A DNA stretch of 64,000 nucleotides from positions 91,966,722 through 92,030,721 of the forward strand of contig NC_073691.1 in the NCBI RefSeq assembly GCF_029784155.1, in the 5' to 3' direction. The number at the start of each line of letters is the position of its first letter. The stretch's first letter is position 1. Shown piece after piece: positions 1-10,628 of this stretch. A program made the position numbers and the translations under genes. The notes beneath the pieces were generated by a model that worked only from the letters and a program-made list of their open reading frames with translations, had not been told where the DNA came from and did not search any database. This DNA comes from Uranotaenia lowii. Its lineage: Eukaryota > Arthropoda > Insecta > Diptera > Culicidae.

Positions 1-20
1 TTTGTGAACTGCTGCGGGTA

Positions 21-2178
21 GGGTAACGGACTTATTTTGGACCGGGTACATATTTTGGACCACCTTTCAGCTTTTTTCCAGTATTTCCCTGATGAATCGT
101 TTTAATCATGAAAATTTTGAACGCATATAGTTAAAGCTACTTCTTATGATTCTAATCATATCTAACATTCTATTTAACTAAAAAGGTAAGGGAGAGAAAA
201 TTTAAAATAAAGTTTTGAATTTTCACAGTTGGGCCAAATCAAGCCCATTTCAGGAGAACGTGTCATTACTGGAGACAACTTTCAAGAAGTTTTCTGTATA
301 GCTGTGATGAATTTAACAACTACAAACATGTTCACTGTTATGATGAAACACTTGAAAACTTGTTTGCAAGCTCGAAGAACCAAAAAAACTTGTTTTGTTA
401 GCAATTTGACCCATGTCGAAAATAGGTCCTATTTAATTCTTTAGGGACTTATTTTGGACCACTCAACATAACCTGGGTATTATACATGCTGTTAAAAGCT
501 CATGAACTTAATAAGACGTTGTACGACGATATGAAAAGAATTTTGTACACTATTTCAAAGGCTTATAAAAAGGCAAATTAGGAATTTTGGCATTACTTTA
601 TTTAATCAACTCGTTAAAGCCCAAACCCACCTTTAGACGGGGTTCACTTCAATCGGCATAAAACCAAGCCAATCATTGTTTTAACTTACCTTTTGTGTTT
701 TAAACCACAATAATCTAACAATCCACACTAATGGCAACTGTTTGATAAGCAGTTGTTAAAAGTTACAGCTTAAAGAAGTTTAAAAACATGAAAATGCACC
801 AATTTTTTAATAAGTCACTATTTTTTATGCTCAAGCTATTTTTTATGTTTAATGAAATACTATTGACAGTTTGGTCTAAAAGTAACAACCATTCAGGGTT
901 GATTTTCTAGAAACAAATAAACTTGGTTAGGTAGAAGAGACGAAATGTAAACCCTGCATAAGGGAAGGGTTCGGAAAAAACGAGAACAAATCGGCAAATA
1001 TGCAACGAGTTTAATTTATGTAAAATTGAAATATCTCTAATAACAGTAGAACAGTTTTGACAAAAATATATTCAAATATAGCTATGAGATAGTCTCAGTA
1101 TGTTTCAAAGCTTGAGAAAAAATTGTTTAAATGTTTAAAAATTAATAGCGAATAAGTACTAAGAATCTAATTTTTCATTTTGGTTATGCAATATTTGAAG
1201 AAAGAAAAAACTTTTAAAAATCTACTTCGACGATCATTTTTTTCGTAAAACATAATTTTTTTCAAAGGTAAAACTAAACTTTCGTGAACTTTTCAGCTTA
1301 AAAAATTTGGCTTTTAAATGTTTAAAGAGATCGAATAATTCTCGCACATTTTTGTCTTTTTTTGGAATCTATGTATTCTACAGAACTGATGCCAAACCAA
1401 ATCTGCTAAGGTTTTGGAAGTCAAAATACATCTATTGATGTCATGGAGTTGATGATGTCAGACTTTCTTTACTTATCATTATGTCACCCGAAGGAGATTG
1501 CGTTCTAAAAATTGACTATAAATATCCTAAGATCAGCCAACTGGCCAATATTTAACACTACAGAACAAATTTCGTCGAGATTGCAGTGATGTCGGGATTT
1601 TCAAAACATGAACATGAAACACAATATTTAACGGAGGAGTATTTTGGTTTTTACACTAATCTTTTCGTAAATTATTATTTTAAAATATAAGAAGAAGGAA
1701 AAAAAAGGTTATAGTAAGAAATATTCAACAAACAAGTGTACCTTAATAGAAGCTGGGGAAAAGTTGAAGAAAGTTAGTTCAGGAATGAATTAACGTGAAC
1801 AAACCATACTTGATCATAAGAATAACAAATGGAAAAATTAACTGAATCATTCGTATAATTACGTATCGATCGCTGTCGTAAATATAAAAAAAAATGAAAA
1901 AAAACGTATTAAGTTTAGGGGTGGTCCAAAATAGGTCCAAAGGGTGGTCCAAAATAGAAACCTGGTGGTCCAAAATACCGACCAGTCTAATGATATAAGA
2001 AACGAGTTTTTAGTCTTAAATCTTGTTATTTTACAACAAACGACGATATGTTTGGATAGAAAAAGCCCTGATCTTCGTAATGAACGGATAAAGCAGTCAA
2101 AAATTGTAACATGTACTTAATTAACTCAGATAATAGCATAGCCACTTCCCAAAGCGGTCCAAAATTGGTCCGTTACCC
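21..2178. mobile_element. TA-flanked non-autonomous DNA transposon with GGTCCAAAATA repeats
   Basis: The left end GGGTAACGGACTTATTTTGG (21-40) and the reverse complement of the right end (GGGTAACGGACCAATTTTGG, ending 2178) are terminal inverted repeats. Each is flanked by TA (19-20 and 2179-2180), the target duplication expected of Tc1/mariner-type elements. Copies of TATTTTGGACC or its complement lie at about 50, 450, 1922, 1946, 1968 and 2155, clustered towards both ends like subterminal transposase sites. No transposase frame was recognised. Superfamily assignment rests only on the TA and is inference. Confidence 0.72.
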
Positions 2179-2180
2179 TA

Positions 2181-3639
2181 TATATGTAATACCACGGATA
2201 CAAATTGACTAGTTTCATGGCCGTTTCCTTAGAAAACTTATCGAATTTTTCCACATTTATTTTCTGGCCAGAAGCAAAAACTTGCAGAATAACACCGCAT
2301 CGTTGGATGACTTCCAAATCTATACCTTAAATATTAAAAGTCAATACAGAAAAAAACAAATCGTACTCTATAATTACCAGTGATTTCTGCAGACTTTTCA
2401 GATTCTTGAAAAAAAACCTTGCTGTATTGCCATCAGTTCTTTCAGATAAATGATTTACTAACTATTATGGAACAAACGCTTCTAGATAGGGCCAACTCTT
2501 TAATCTTAACAAATTAAGAACTGTCGTCTTCACTTGTCAACGGTAGGAATAGAAAAAAAAAAGAAGATTTCATCCTTCCTTTTGCTAAACAGCAAGAGAT
2601 TGCCAGGCTAGCTTAACAAAAACTTCAAAACTACCATCTTTCAGGTAAATGATTTTAGTGGTAAAACCTGATACATACAAATGAAATTATATGTTCATTA
2701 AAGCTCAAGAATGTGCCTTTCAAATGCATATAATTTTGTTTTCATAAGTTTGCAACTTTTAGAGATATGGATCAATGAAAATATGCAATTTCAAAACGTT
2801 ATTACACAAAAAGTACCATTTAACGTCAAGATAGAAACTTGACACCTTCAATGAAGTTGTGCACTTTTACAATTGTTACAACTCTCTCATATAAAGTAAG
2901 ACTCGAAAGTCACTTCGGAAAAAGTTAAACGAAAATTTCGTTTTTTGAGGTCAGTTTTTAGAAAAATGTCTAAAAATCTGTTGTTTTGAACGATAGAGCT
3001 TCAAAGTCTTGTACAAAGTTTTTTAAAATTGTATTGTCTACAACTTTTCAGAACACATAATTTTGATTGGATGACAAATTCAAAAAATAGAAAAAATATC
3101 TCACTTTTAGGTGAATCGATCAGAAAAATAATAATGGCAAAACATGCACAATTAAAAATAATGAAACATTGTAGAACATGTCATTAAGCTATTTTGACAT
3201 CTAAGGCATTAAAAAGCCCATGATCACGTTTTTCGAGTTTTAAACCACTGTGCGGTGGTGAGCAACCTTTCGAAGCAACAGGCCACTTCAAACTGAAATT
3301 ATATTATTATTGAGGTAATAATAGTTTGCAGAGCTTTATTTTTCATGACGAATATTTTTTTACAAAAACATAACTGATAATGGATAGGATTTGGAAGATT
3401 GCATAGACTATTTTTTAATATAAGCTGAAATTATCTAAATGTATTAATTGATTTGAAATGTTTAGCGAATATTCCTTTTACAAAAACGTAACATTATTTA
3501 CTTCCCTTTTGTTTAAAATCAACAAAATTTTAAAAGTCCTTCTATGGTTCGTAAAAATATTTTAACCGTTTTCTGAAAAAAAAAAACCCCTTTTTTCGAA
3601 CCGATGCGATGGTGTTTTTCGTCATCGCTTACATTTAAA
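2181..3639. other. AT-rich intron or intergenic DNA, no gene seen
   Basis: No convincing coding frame, RNA gene or repeat boundary was found. The stretch is AT-rich with short poly-A/T runs and probably belongs to the long intron upstream of the first hiw exon seen here. Confidence 0.5.
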
Positions 3640-4841
3640 CCCAGACAACCAGAAGTCGTATTTTCTTTTACAGATTACATCGTATAGAATGTTATTTATA
3701 CTCATTTTCTTATATCTGCACTTACAATGTGCGGTACATGCATATTCTTTATCATATTTAAAAGCATTGCATGACTTTATTACGACAAGAAGTATTTATG
3801 TATATATGAACTCGACCTTTGTGTACGACAATTCGCACAAAATCCCTGAAACGACCGATATACGGTGATCAGCCGTGATTGAGAGATTTTGTCGTGCTAT
3901 GCATAAAATAATTCGAAATAAAAAACGTATATAACTGCATTGATTCGTAATAATGTGCATGCAATCGTATACCTTTGCAAATTAATTCACATGTCTGATT
4001 TTCGTAAAACGTATTTGCTGGCAATCGTAAAAGAATACAAAAAAGTTCAATAAAATCGTTTATGCTAATGGGACATCGATGATTGGAATCGTATTAAAGG
4101 AGGCATCAAAATGTTGGTCTATTTTTAGACCATCGATGACGTGTTCTACGATTTAAAAGATTTAAGTTATAGAAATATACGATTTGCTTTTGGTTTAATG
4201 CCTTTGAAGCAAATCCCCTTAAATTTATATATTCCAGATAGCGTCGAGGAACCATCATGAGCTGCTGATCGAATCGTCAGGGGATCAAGTCCAGGCGCTA
4301 ACAATAAATTCATGAACGTGGAAAAAAATCAGCGATCAGGCAAATAATCAATGTGTACGATATAAACTTGAATTTGACAGCAAAAAACACATTTCTTTGA
4401 AACAATCTTATTTTTATTATTTTTGGGGATGAATAAACCAATTGGTTTAAAATTCCAAAAAAAAAAATATTTTTTTTCAACTGGCGGAAAATGAGAGCCC
4501 TGCCGTCAAGTCGCAAAAGACGACCAAAAAAGTCCCCAAACTTTCCATATTGTTACGAAAAATGTCGTATATTACAACCTCAATCATCTATATGATGATG
4601 TGAATTGTCATAGTATATTCCAAAAAGAATCAGGGTAGTCGTAAATGATGCGCATGACAAGTCGTGCAAATCGTAATTTAATACAATCCAAATCAAGAAT
4701 ATGTTTGCTAATGTACCTATATGGCCTCCAAAATGATACGTATATACTGGTTTTGCTACATTATTTACGATATGTTTACACGTATATTTGTACGTATATT
4801 TGCGTTGCAAATTCGAAATACCCACCAAATGGTTGTCTGGG
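3640..4841. mobile_element. 1.2 kb element with CCCAGACAACCA ends and dense TCGTA motifs
   Basis: The left end CCCAGACAACCA (3640) is matched by TGGTTGTCTGGG at the right (to 4841), flanked on both sides by AAA (3637-3639, 4842-4844), a possible 3-bp target duplication. TCGTA/TACGA pentamers occur roughly every 20-60 bp in both flanks of the element (for example 3656, 3686, 3781, 3947, 3965, 4004, 4577, 4640) and are sparse around 4250-4550. No transposase was recognised. The superfamily is unknown. Confidence 0.6.
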
Positions 4842-4844
4842 AAA

Positions 4845-5400
4845 GTTTCATGGAGCTTAACCATAGCTGTTTTTCTGTGCCCTTTTCCGAAAAGTTTTTT
4901 CTCAATTCATTTAAATTTGGTCGTGAGGCCTAAATTCATTTTCTTTTATTTATTTGAAGTTCCTTATGAAATTGCATTGAGATGTTGAACAAGGTTTCAA
5001 AATCATGAAAAATTCATAATTTCACAGATTTTTAATCAGATTTGTCTATGTTGCAGTTAACATGTTGTTTCTAGAATTTTTTTACAGTTTTCATATTTTT
5101 TTAATTTAAATTTAGAAACCACTGGGATAGGCTTTCTAAGGCTGAATCATGAAAATCTCATGACTTTGGTAATGCGGATTACTAATTTTGAAGTAAAATG
5201 ACTCTATTTAATCAATGTTTGGCATGATGATTAGCCTGAAAATAGCATCGCACATAACACAAGACAACAAAATTCACATTTTTCCAAGATGCAAGGAATC
5301 TCAGAACTGAATTTGACTTATTCGGGGGCGCTGAATCCAAGAATGCAATAAGTTTTTTTTGTCAGCTTTAGTATTCGAGATAACTTTTAAAAAGGGCGAA
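4845..5400. other. non-coding, no feature seen
   Basis: AT-rich sequence between the TCGTA-rich element and the mariner remnant. No gene or repeat could be supported. Confidence 0.45.
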
Positions 5401-6260
5401 CACGAAAATATTGCGACACCGAAAATGTCACGCCAATTTTCTTATAATTTTTACAAACAAACCAAAATTTTAGGGCAGCTTTATACATATATTCACTTCA
5501 AAAATCAAAAGGAAAGTTAATCGATGAAGCTTTGAGTGTAAAATTGAACACATTTTCGATCGACGCCCTCCATCAAAACCTTTACAGTGTCATCCGGTAC
5601 CAGTTTCTCAGTTTTTTTTTCCATTTCCTTAGCATATCCTTCTCGTCTTTGGTTGTCTTTTTGTTCTTCCGAAGTTCCCGCTACATGATTGCTCAGTAAG
5701 TACTGCTCCACCGGGTGCAGCTCCGGACAGTTTAGCGGGTTCATGTCCTTTGACACAATATGGACAGAATTTGCCTCATACCACTCCAGGACACTTTTAG
5801 AATAGTGGCATGATGCCATATCTGGTCAAAATAGCGGAGCTTCGTCGTGCTGATGCAAGAACAGCAAAAGGGGCTTCTCGAGGCATTCAGATTTGTAAAT
5901 CTCGCCATTTACTGTGCCCTTTGTCACTGAAGGCTCACTGCTCAGTCCGTAAGAGTAGAAGGCCTACCAAACGAGATATTTGGAGGCGAACTTCAACATT
6001 TTCTTCTTCTTAAATTTGTCGTCCACATCAAACTTGCTTTTGCCAGTGAAAAACTCCAACCACGGAGTTTACTTAAAATCGGCTTTTATATGCGTTTCGT
6101 CGTCCATCACACAGCAGTCATATTTTATAAGCATCTTTTCGTAGAGCTTTTGTGCCCGAATTTTAGTCGTCGATTGTTTCCGCTCGTCGCGGTTTGGGAA
6201 GTTACATAGAAGTTGTTTTCGGAAATTTCAGCCTAGCGGTCGAAACTTCCATGATGTGAC
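5400..6260 (-). pseudogene. decayed mariner-like transposase
   Basis: On the minus strand a 100-residue frame (5517-5819) begins ASCHYSKSVLEWYEAN and continues with a mariner-like NCPELHPVEQYLL motif, the region around the last catalytic acidic residue. Upstream, across stops and shifts (5820-6240), fragments such as DDETHIKADFK, KFDVDDKFKKKK, KFASKYLVWQAF and SECLEKPLLLFLHQHD match the central DDE domain of Tc1/mariner transposases. Frame changes and in-frame stops show it is dead. Exact ends and inverted repeats were not resolved. Confidence 0.72.
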
Positions 6261-6479
6261 CCTCAATTTTTATATATGTTTGAAATGATTTATTTTTCGC
6301 AATTTTAAAAAGTTATTAAATAATTTAAATACGCCAAAGCGATAAGAAGGTATGGGAACTCTGAGATGACATCTTTTCGGTTTTTTTTTCGTTCGCAGCA
6401 GAATCCAGACGTTCGGATCAGTTTTATAGATCCAGAAACTAGAATAAATTTCCTAAACAATGAATCCAAAATCCTGAAA

Positions 6480-9400
6480 ATCGGTTTATTTGTTTATTTG
6501 TTTATTTGTATAAAAAATCAACGGATCACATGTTGATCCAAATGATAACTTAATCCTAATTCACTTTCTAAATTTAAAATCCACTCGACACAGTTCTAGA
6601 CACGTCTAATATTTTCCTTCGGAACACGTTTCTCGAAACGTCAAAGTCAAAATGCTCAGCAAAATGATTAAAAGTTTTTAAGATTCCCACAAAAGCACTG
6701 TTGGCCCCATAGTTGTTCAGACGAATGGGAACGTAAAGCTGCAAATGCTGGTTTCTTAATCCTCGGGGTCGTACACTAAGAGGGACAGCCTCCAGCAGCG
6801 TGGGAGAGTCAATTCTTGATGTCAGCAGGTCAGCCACAACCAGAGCTCGAGTAGCGTTCCTACGAACTTGAAGCGTATCCAAATCTATGAGGCGGCAACG
6901 ATTTTCGTAGCTTGGCAGACGAAACGGATCGTGCCAATTCAGGTGACGTAGTGCATACCGCAGGAAGCGCCGCTGGATAGCCTCGATTCGTTCAGCTCCG
7001 TTCTGATAGAAGGGGCACCAGACAGCTGATGCGTACTCGAGGATGGAACGAACTATGCAGCAATAAAGACTTTTAAGGCAGTACACGTCTTTAAAGTCTT
7101 TGGCCATGCGAAACAGGAATCCAAGGTTTCTAGAAGCTTTGTCAACAACATAGTTCGTGTGAGTCTTGTACTCCAGCCGTTGATCGAGGATAACTCCTAG
7201 ATCGTTGATGTGTTCGACTCGGGTGATGGTATCGCTTCCAAGGATGTACTCAGCATGAAGAGTGTGCCGCTTACGGGAAAATGTCATAACCGAACATTTG
7301 CTGCGGTTCAAAGGCAGGCAGTTAATGTCGCACCAGTGAGCAAATTCGGAAAATTGCTGCTGTAAAAAGTCGATGTCGTCTTGGTTGTTTATGGCGTGAA
7401 AAAGTTTGAGGTCATCAGCATAAGCGAGTTTGGTGCCGTCCAGAAGCGAGAGTGCGTCATTGAAGTAGATTACGAAAATTATCGGTCCTAAATGGCTTCC
7501 TTGGGGCACACCTGAAGGGGCAGGGAATTGCCTGGAGAAGGATTCACCAGTTCGAACGGATAATTTCCGTCCCATTAAATAACTCCGGAACCAATCCAGA
7601 AGAGATCCACAGAATCCTAAGCGTCCGAGCTTTGCAATAGCAATATCATGGTTCACCTTGTCGAACGCAGCAGAGAGATCAGTGTAAATGGCGTCAGTTT
7701 GGGTCTTACTGGCAAAGCAGTCTTGAATGAAAGATGTGAAGCTCAGTAAGTTGGTAGTTGTGGATCGTTTAGGCATGAATCCATGCTGGTCGTTGGAAAT
7801 GTGAGGCTTGCAGAACGAGAAAACAGGATCCATAACAACCAGTTCAAAGAGTTTGGATATCGCGCATAGAGCTGATATCCCACGATAGTTGCTAACATCT
7901 CGCTTGTCCCCTTTTTTGTGGACAGGAAACATATGAGCTTCCTTCCACAATGAGGGAAAAATTGCGTTGTCCAGCGATGATTTAAAATGAAAAATATATT
8001 TGATGGGAGTCAGCAAATGTGGCATAAAACGTTTTAAAAAAGTTGCTGGTATACCGTCCGGGCCCGTAGAGGTTGAATTTTTCAACTTTGCTGTCGCTTT
8101 CAAGATGGCTGCATCTTCAATAAGGAATCCATTCAAAGATGAACCTAGAGGTAAAATATTCCGGACAGCCAGGGTCAGTTGCTCTGAAGAAATGCCCTCA
8201 GTTGTAAAGACGCTTGAGAATTTCCCGGCGAAGAGCTCACAAATTTCGGGGTCGGAATCAGCTGTGTTGTTGTCCAGAAACATGTGGGACGGGAGCCCTG
8301 TTTCTTTCCGCTGATTTTTTACGTGCTTCCAAAATTTTTTCGGACTGGTCTTGAAGTTTCGCTGTAGCCGATTAAGATAATTTTGGTAGCAGCGCTTACT
8401 GGTCTTTTTATATGCCGAGTTCAGTTTGCGGTATTCGTTCTGAGCGTAGAGCGACTTGTGCTTGTTATAGTTACGAAGAGCACGTTTTTTAGCTGTCTTG
8501 AGTTGCCGCAGTTCTTTAGTGACCCACGGAGTCCGTAGATTAGCACCTACGCTGCGTTTCGGAACATGGCGATCGATGGTGTAACTAAGGATATTCGTAA
8601 ATGTCTCTGCAGCTGCGTTGGGATCAGAAAGATCGAGCTCGACTTCCCATTCAATGGATTCCAGTACCCGCGATATAGCTTCGAAATCCATATTCTTGAA
8701 ATCTTTATAGTAAGACGTTTTCTCAATGGGAGAATATAACCTAGCGGCACCGAGTGAGACCACTAGAGCTGGATGATGTAGGACAGCTTTGACGAGTGGA
8801 GCGGGAGCTAAATTGATCGTCGGAATCCTGAACCCTTCGTTAACAAAGCAGAGGTCAAGCATCCTGCCGTTCTCGTTTTCAATGTTATTTATCTGACGTA
8901 GAGTCGCTGTGCTTAAGGCATCTAAGTAGACACTGCAGGGCGCCGTGAAAGAAGAACGCGCAGGATCTGGAAACAGAAAGCCGCCTTGTGAAGAGCACCA
9001 TTTCAAGCCAGGCATGTTGAAGTCGCCGATGACGAGGATGTCATCTTCAGGAGAGCAAATGGAACTGACTTTGAAGAGGCAACGTGAAAAAGAATCGGCT
9101 ACAACCAGGTCACTGGAACGATCAGGAGGCACGTACACTACGCAAACATAGAGTTTCCGATCTCCAAGATCGATGCGGGTCCAAAGAATTTCCAGATTAA
9201 CCCAAGAATCGTCTTCAATAAGCATGGCGGGGAGTTTAGATTTAACGGCAAGTAACACACCGCCTCCGGTCGACTTTTTGCTGTTGAGTGGACTTCGATC
9301 ACAACGAAACACTGCGTAATCAGAGCCGATAACCTGACTAGATAGAGTGCGGTCGTTAAGCCATGTTTCGGTAAAGGCGATAATGTCGTAGCAGGAACAC

Positions 9401-9611
9401 GAAGTGGCGAGGAAATAGTCAATCAAGCAAGAATTGACACCACCAACATTCTGATAGTAAATGTTAATCGAGTCGGCTGATTCAGAAGCACAACGAGAAC
9501 GATGATCACTGGAAAGGCAAATTCCATCAGGCGGAGAAGGACTGTCGGTGATATAATACTTGCCAGATAACGCAGGCTGGAGACGGTTAACATATGTCAT
9601 CAGGGGAACGC
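6480..9611 (-). mobile_element. non-LTR retrotransposon (CR1/Jockey-like), 5' truncated
   Basis: A minus-strand LINE whose 3' end carries a short-repeat tail (TTTATTTG units at 6483-6510 on the + strand) rather than plain poly(A), as in CR1- or I-type elements. It contains one intact ORF2 (6574-9600). No ORF1 is found upstream, so the copy is probably 5' truncated near 9600. A second copy of the same family lies at 62646-64000 and shares the 3' UTR and tail. The clade name is tentative. Confidence 0.85.
6574..9600 (-). CDS. ORF2: endonuclease and reverse transcriptase of LINE
   Basis: A 1008-residue uninterrupted frame. Residues about 45-280 form an apurinic-like endonuclease (FTETWL, GGGVLLAVKS, VYVPP, VIGDFNMPGLKW). 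Residues about 500-770 form the reverse transcriptase (GPDGIPATFLK, NYRGISAL, QHGFMPKRST, YTDLSAAFDKVNHD, SGVPQGSHLGPIIF and the catalytic YADD near 7404-7418). The C-terminal region contains the usual LGVILDQRL and VRSILEYASAVWCP blocks. The catalytic YADD is present and there are no stops, so the protein could be functional, though ORF1 is missing from this copy. It lies antisense in the upstream hiw intron. Confidence 0.92.
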   Translation of the reverse strand: MTYVNRLQPALSGKYYITDSPSPPDGICLSSDHRSRCASESADSINIYYQNVGGVNSCLIDYFLATSCSCYDIIAFTETWLNDRTLSSQVIGSDYAVFRCDRSPLNSKKSTGGGVLLAVKSKLPAMLIEDDSWVNLEILWTRIDLGDRKLYVCVVYVPPDRSSDLVVADSFSRCLFKVSSICSPEDDILVIGDFNMPGLKWCSSQGGFLFPDPARSSFTAPCSVYLDALSTATLRQINNIENENGRMLDLCFVNEGFRIPTINLAPAPLVKAVLHHPALVVSLGAARLYSPIEKTSYYKDFKNMDFEAISRVLESIEWEVELDLSDPNAAAETFTNILSYTIDRHVPKRSVGANLRTPWVTKELRQLKTAKKRALRNYNKHKSLYAQNEYRKLNSAYKKTSKRCYQNYLNRLQRNFKTSPKKFWKHVKNQRKETGLPSHMFLDNNTADSDPEICELFAGKFSSVFTTEGISSEQLTLAVRNILPLGSSLNGFLIEDAAILKATAKLKNSTSTGPDGIPATFLKRFMPHLLTPIKYIFHFKSSLDNAIFPSLWKEAHMFPVHKKGDKRDVSNYRGISALCAISKLFELVVMDPVFSFCKPHISNDQHGFMPKRSTTTNLLSFTSFIQDCFASKTQTDAIYTDLSAAFDKVNHDIAIAKLGRLGFCGSLLDWFRSYLMGRKLSVRTGESFSRQFPAPSGVPQGSHLGPIIFVIYFNDALSLLDGTKLAYADDLKLFHAINNQDDIDFLQQQFSEFAHWCDINCLPLNRSKCSVMTFSRKRHTLHAEYILGSDTITRVEHINDLGVILDQRLEYKTHTNYVVDKASRNLGFLFRMAKDFKDVYCLKSLYCCIVRSILEYASAVWCPFYQNGAERIEAIQRRFLRYALRHLNWHDPFRLPSYENRCRLIDLDTLQVRRNATRALVVADLLTSRIDSPTLLEAVPLSVRPRGLRNQHLQLYVPIRLNNYGANSAFVGILKTFNHFAEHFDFDVSRNVFRRKILDVSRTVSSGF

Positions 9612-9973
9612 TTGCAAACTCTATTGACCCGAACGGCTAATGTGTATTTTTTTCGGCATGCCAGTTGGGGCACTTCCGGTGACCACCGGAAGTTGATTTT
9701 TCTACAGATTATGTATTTTGTGGTTTTAGTAATATGTTCCAAGTTTCGTATTTTTTGGATGTTTTTTTCAAAAGATTTATGACGATTTTAAAGTTTGCTT
9801 CGGGTCATACTGACCCGAACGGCGTGGGAAGGTTGAGTGAGAGAAAATCTCATCTTTATTTGACAAAATCTTGTCATCTACAACAATAATGAAAAAAGTA
9901 ATATGCATAAAATTGTTTAAGTAAAGGCCAATTCGATCGATAGATTCCTAAATACAGCATTTTTATATTCCAG
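9612..9973 (+). other. end of upstream hiw intron, with splice acceptor
   Basis: Non-coding. It holds two copies of TGACCCGAACGGC (about 9627 and 9813). It ends in a pyrimidine-rich TTTTTATATTCCAG acceptor directly before the first hiw exon in the window. Confidence 0.6.
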
Positions 9974-10628
9974 ATGGAGAACGATGACGGCCTCTGGGTA
10001 CGACTGTCAACAGAATCCATCCGAGAGCACTGCACCTCCAGCTGGTTCCCAACCGAGGCCTGGTGTTTGCAGTACAACCAACATCTCGGCAAGACGTTGC
10101 TGCACCCGATTCTGGAATCGAGCTCAACGAAAGCCCTGATGGAACAGGTAGACCAAAGCAGTCCCACAACTTCTGATGCTAACGAAGAAAATGAGAATAC
10201 TATTGATTATTTTGATTTTATGAAGACGGACCGTCCCGCCACGGATGAGGCTTCTTCGTCTGCCATCAATGACGAGGATCCGGCCACCGTGGCCGCGGCC
10301 GTCAAGTTGCTCCAGATAACGGAAGCTTCGGGTAACACGTCCGTTGTGACGGTATCGGCCGACGATAGCCCGATGAATTCTGCCGCCGGTGCCAACATTA
10401 ACATTGGTAACTTGAATCAGAGCAATATTGGCGCCGCCATTGCTGGAGTCGTCGGCGGTGGGGCCAAAAAGATGCAGGCGCTCCAGAAATGGCTCAAAGG
10501 TGATAGCTTTGAGGAAAACGAGTCGCCCAAAAAGCGTAAAAGTGATTGTCCCGGCGGTGGCGATTTACGGGGCAATGGCAATCGGTCGTTCGATCGAAGC
10601 AGAAGCGTTAGTCCGGAGATATTTTCAT
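9974..10628 (+). CDS. hiw: hiw exon a
   Basis: Begins after CCAG with the codon ATG, but this Met is internal: the preceding bases are a splice acceptor and the homologues extend far upstream. It carries DGLWVRLS and [16 protein letters not shown], conserved in PHR proteins, then an acidic, Ser/Ala-rich linker and a basic KKRK patch. The donor is CAT|GTAGGG and the exon ends in phase 1. Confidence 0.88.

Noticed and set aside
4580..4988. Several overlapping short frames on both strands
   Set aside because: Low-complexity frames within and beside the TCGTA-rich element, with no protein similarity recognised.
9138..9422. Frames overlapping LINE ORF2 in other phases (also around 8000-8314 and 8547-8750)
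   Set aside because: Shadows of the 1008-aa ORF2, which has clear domain motifs.
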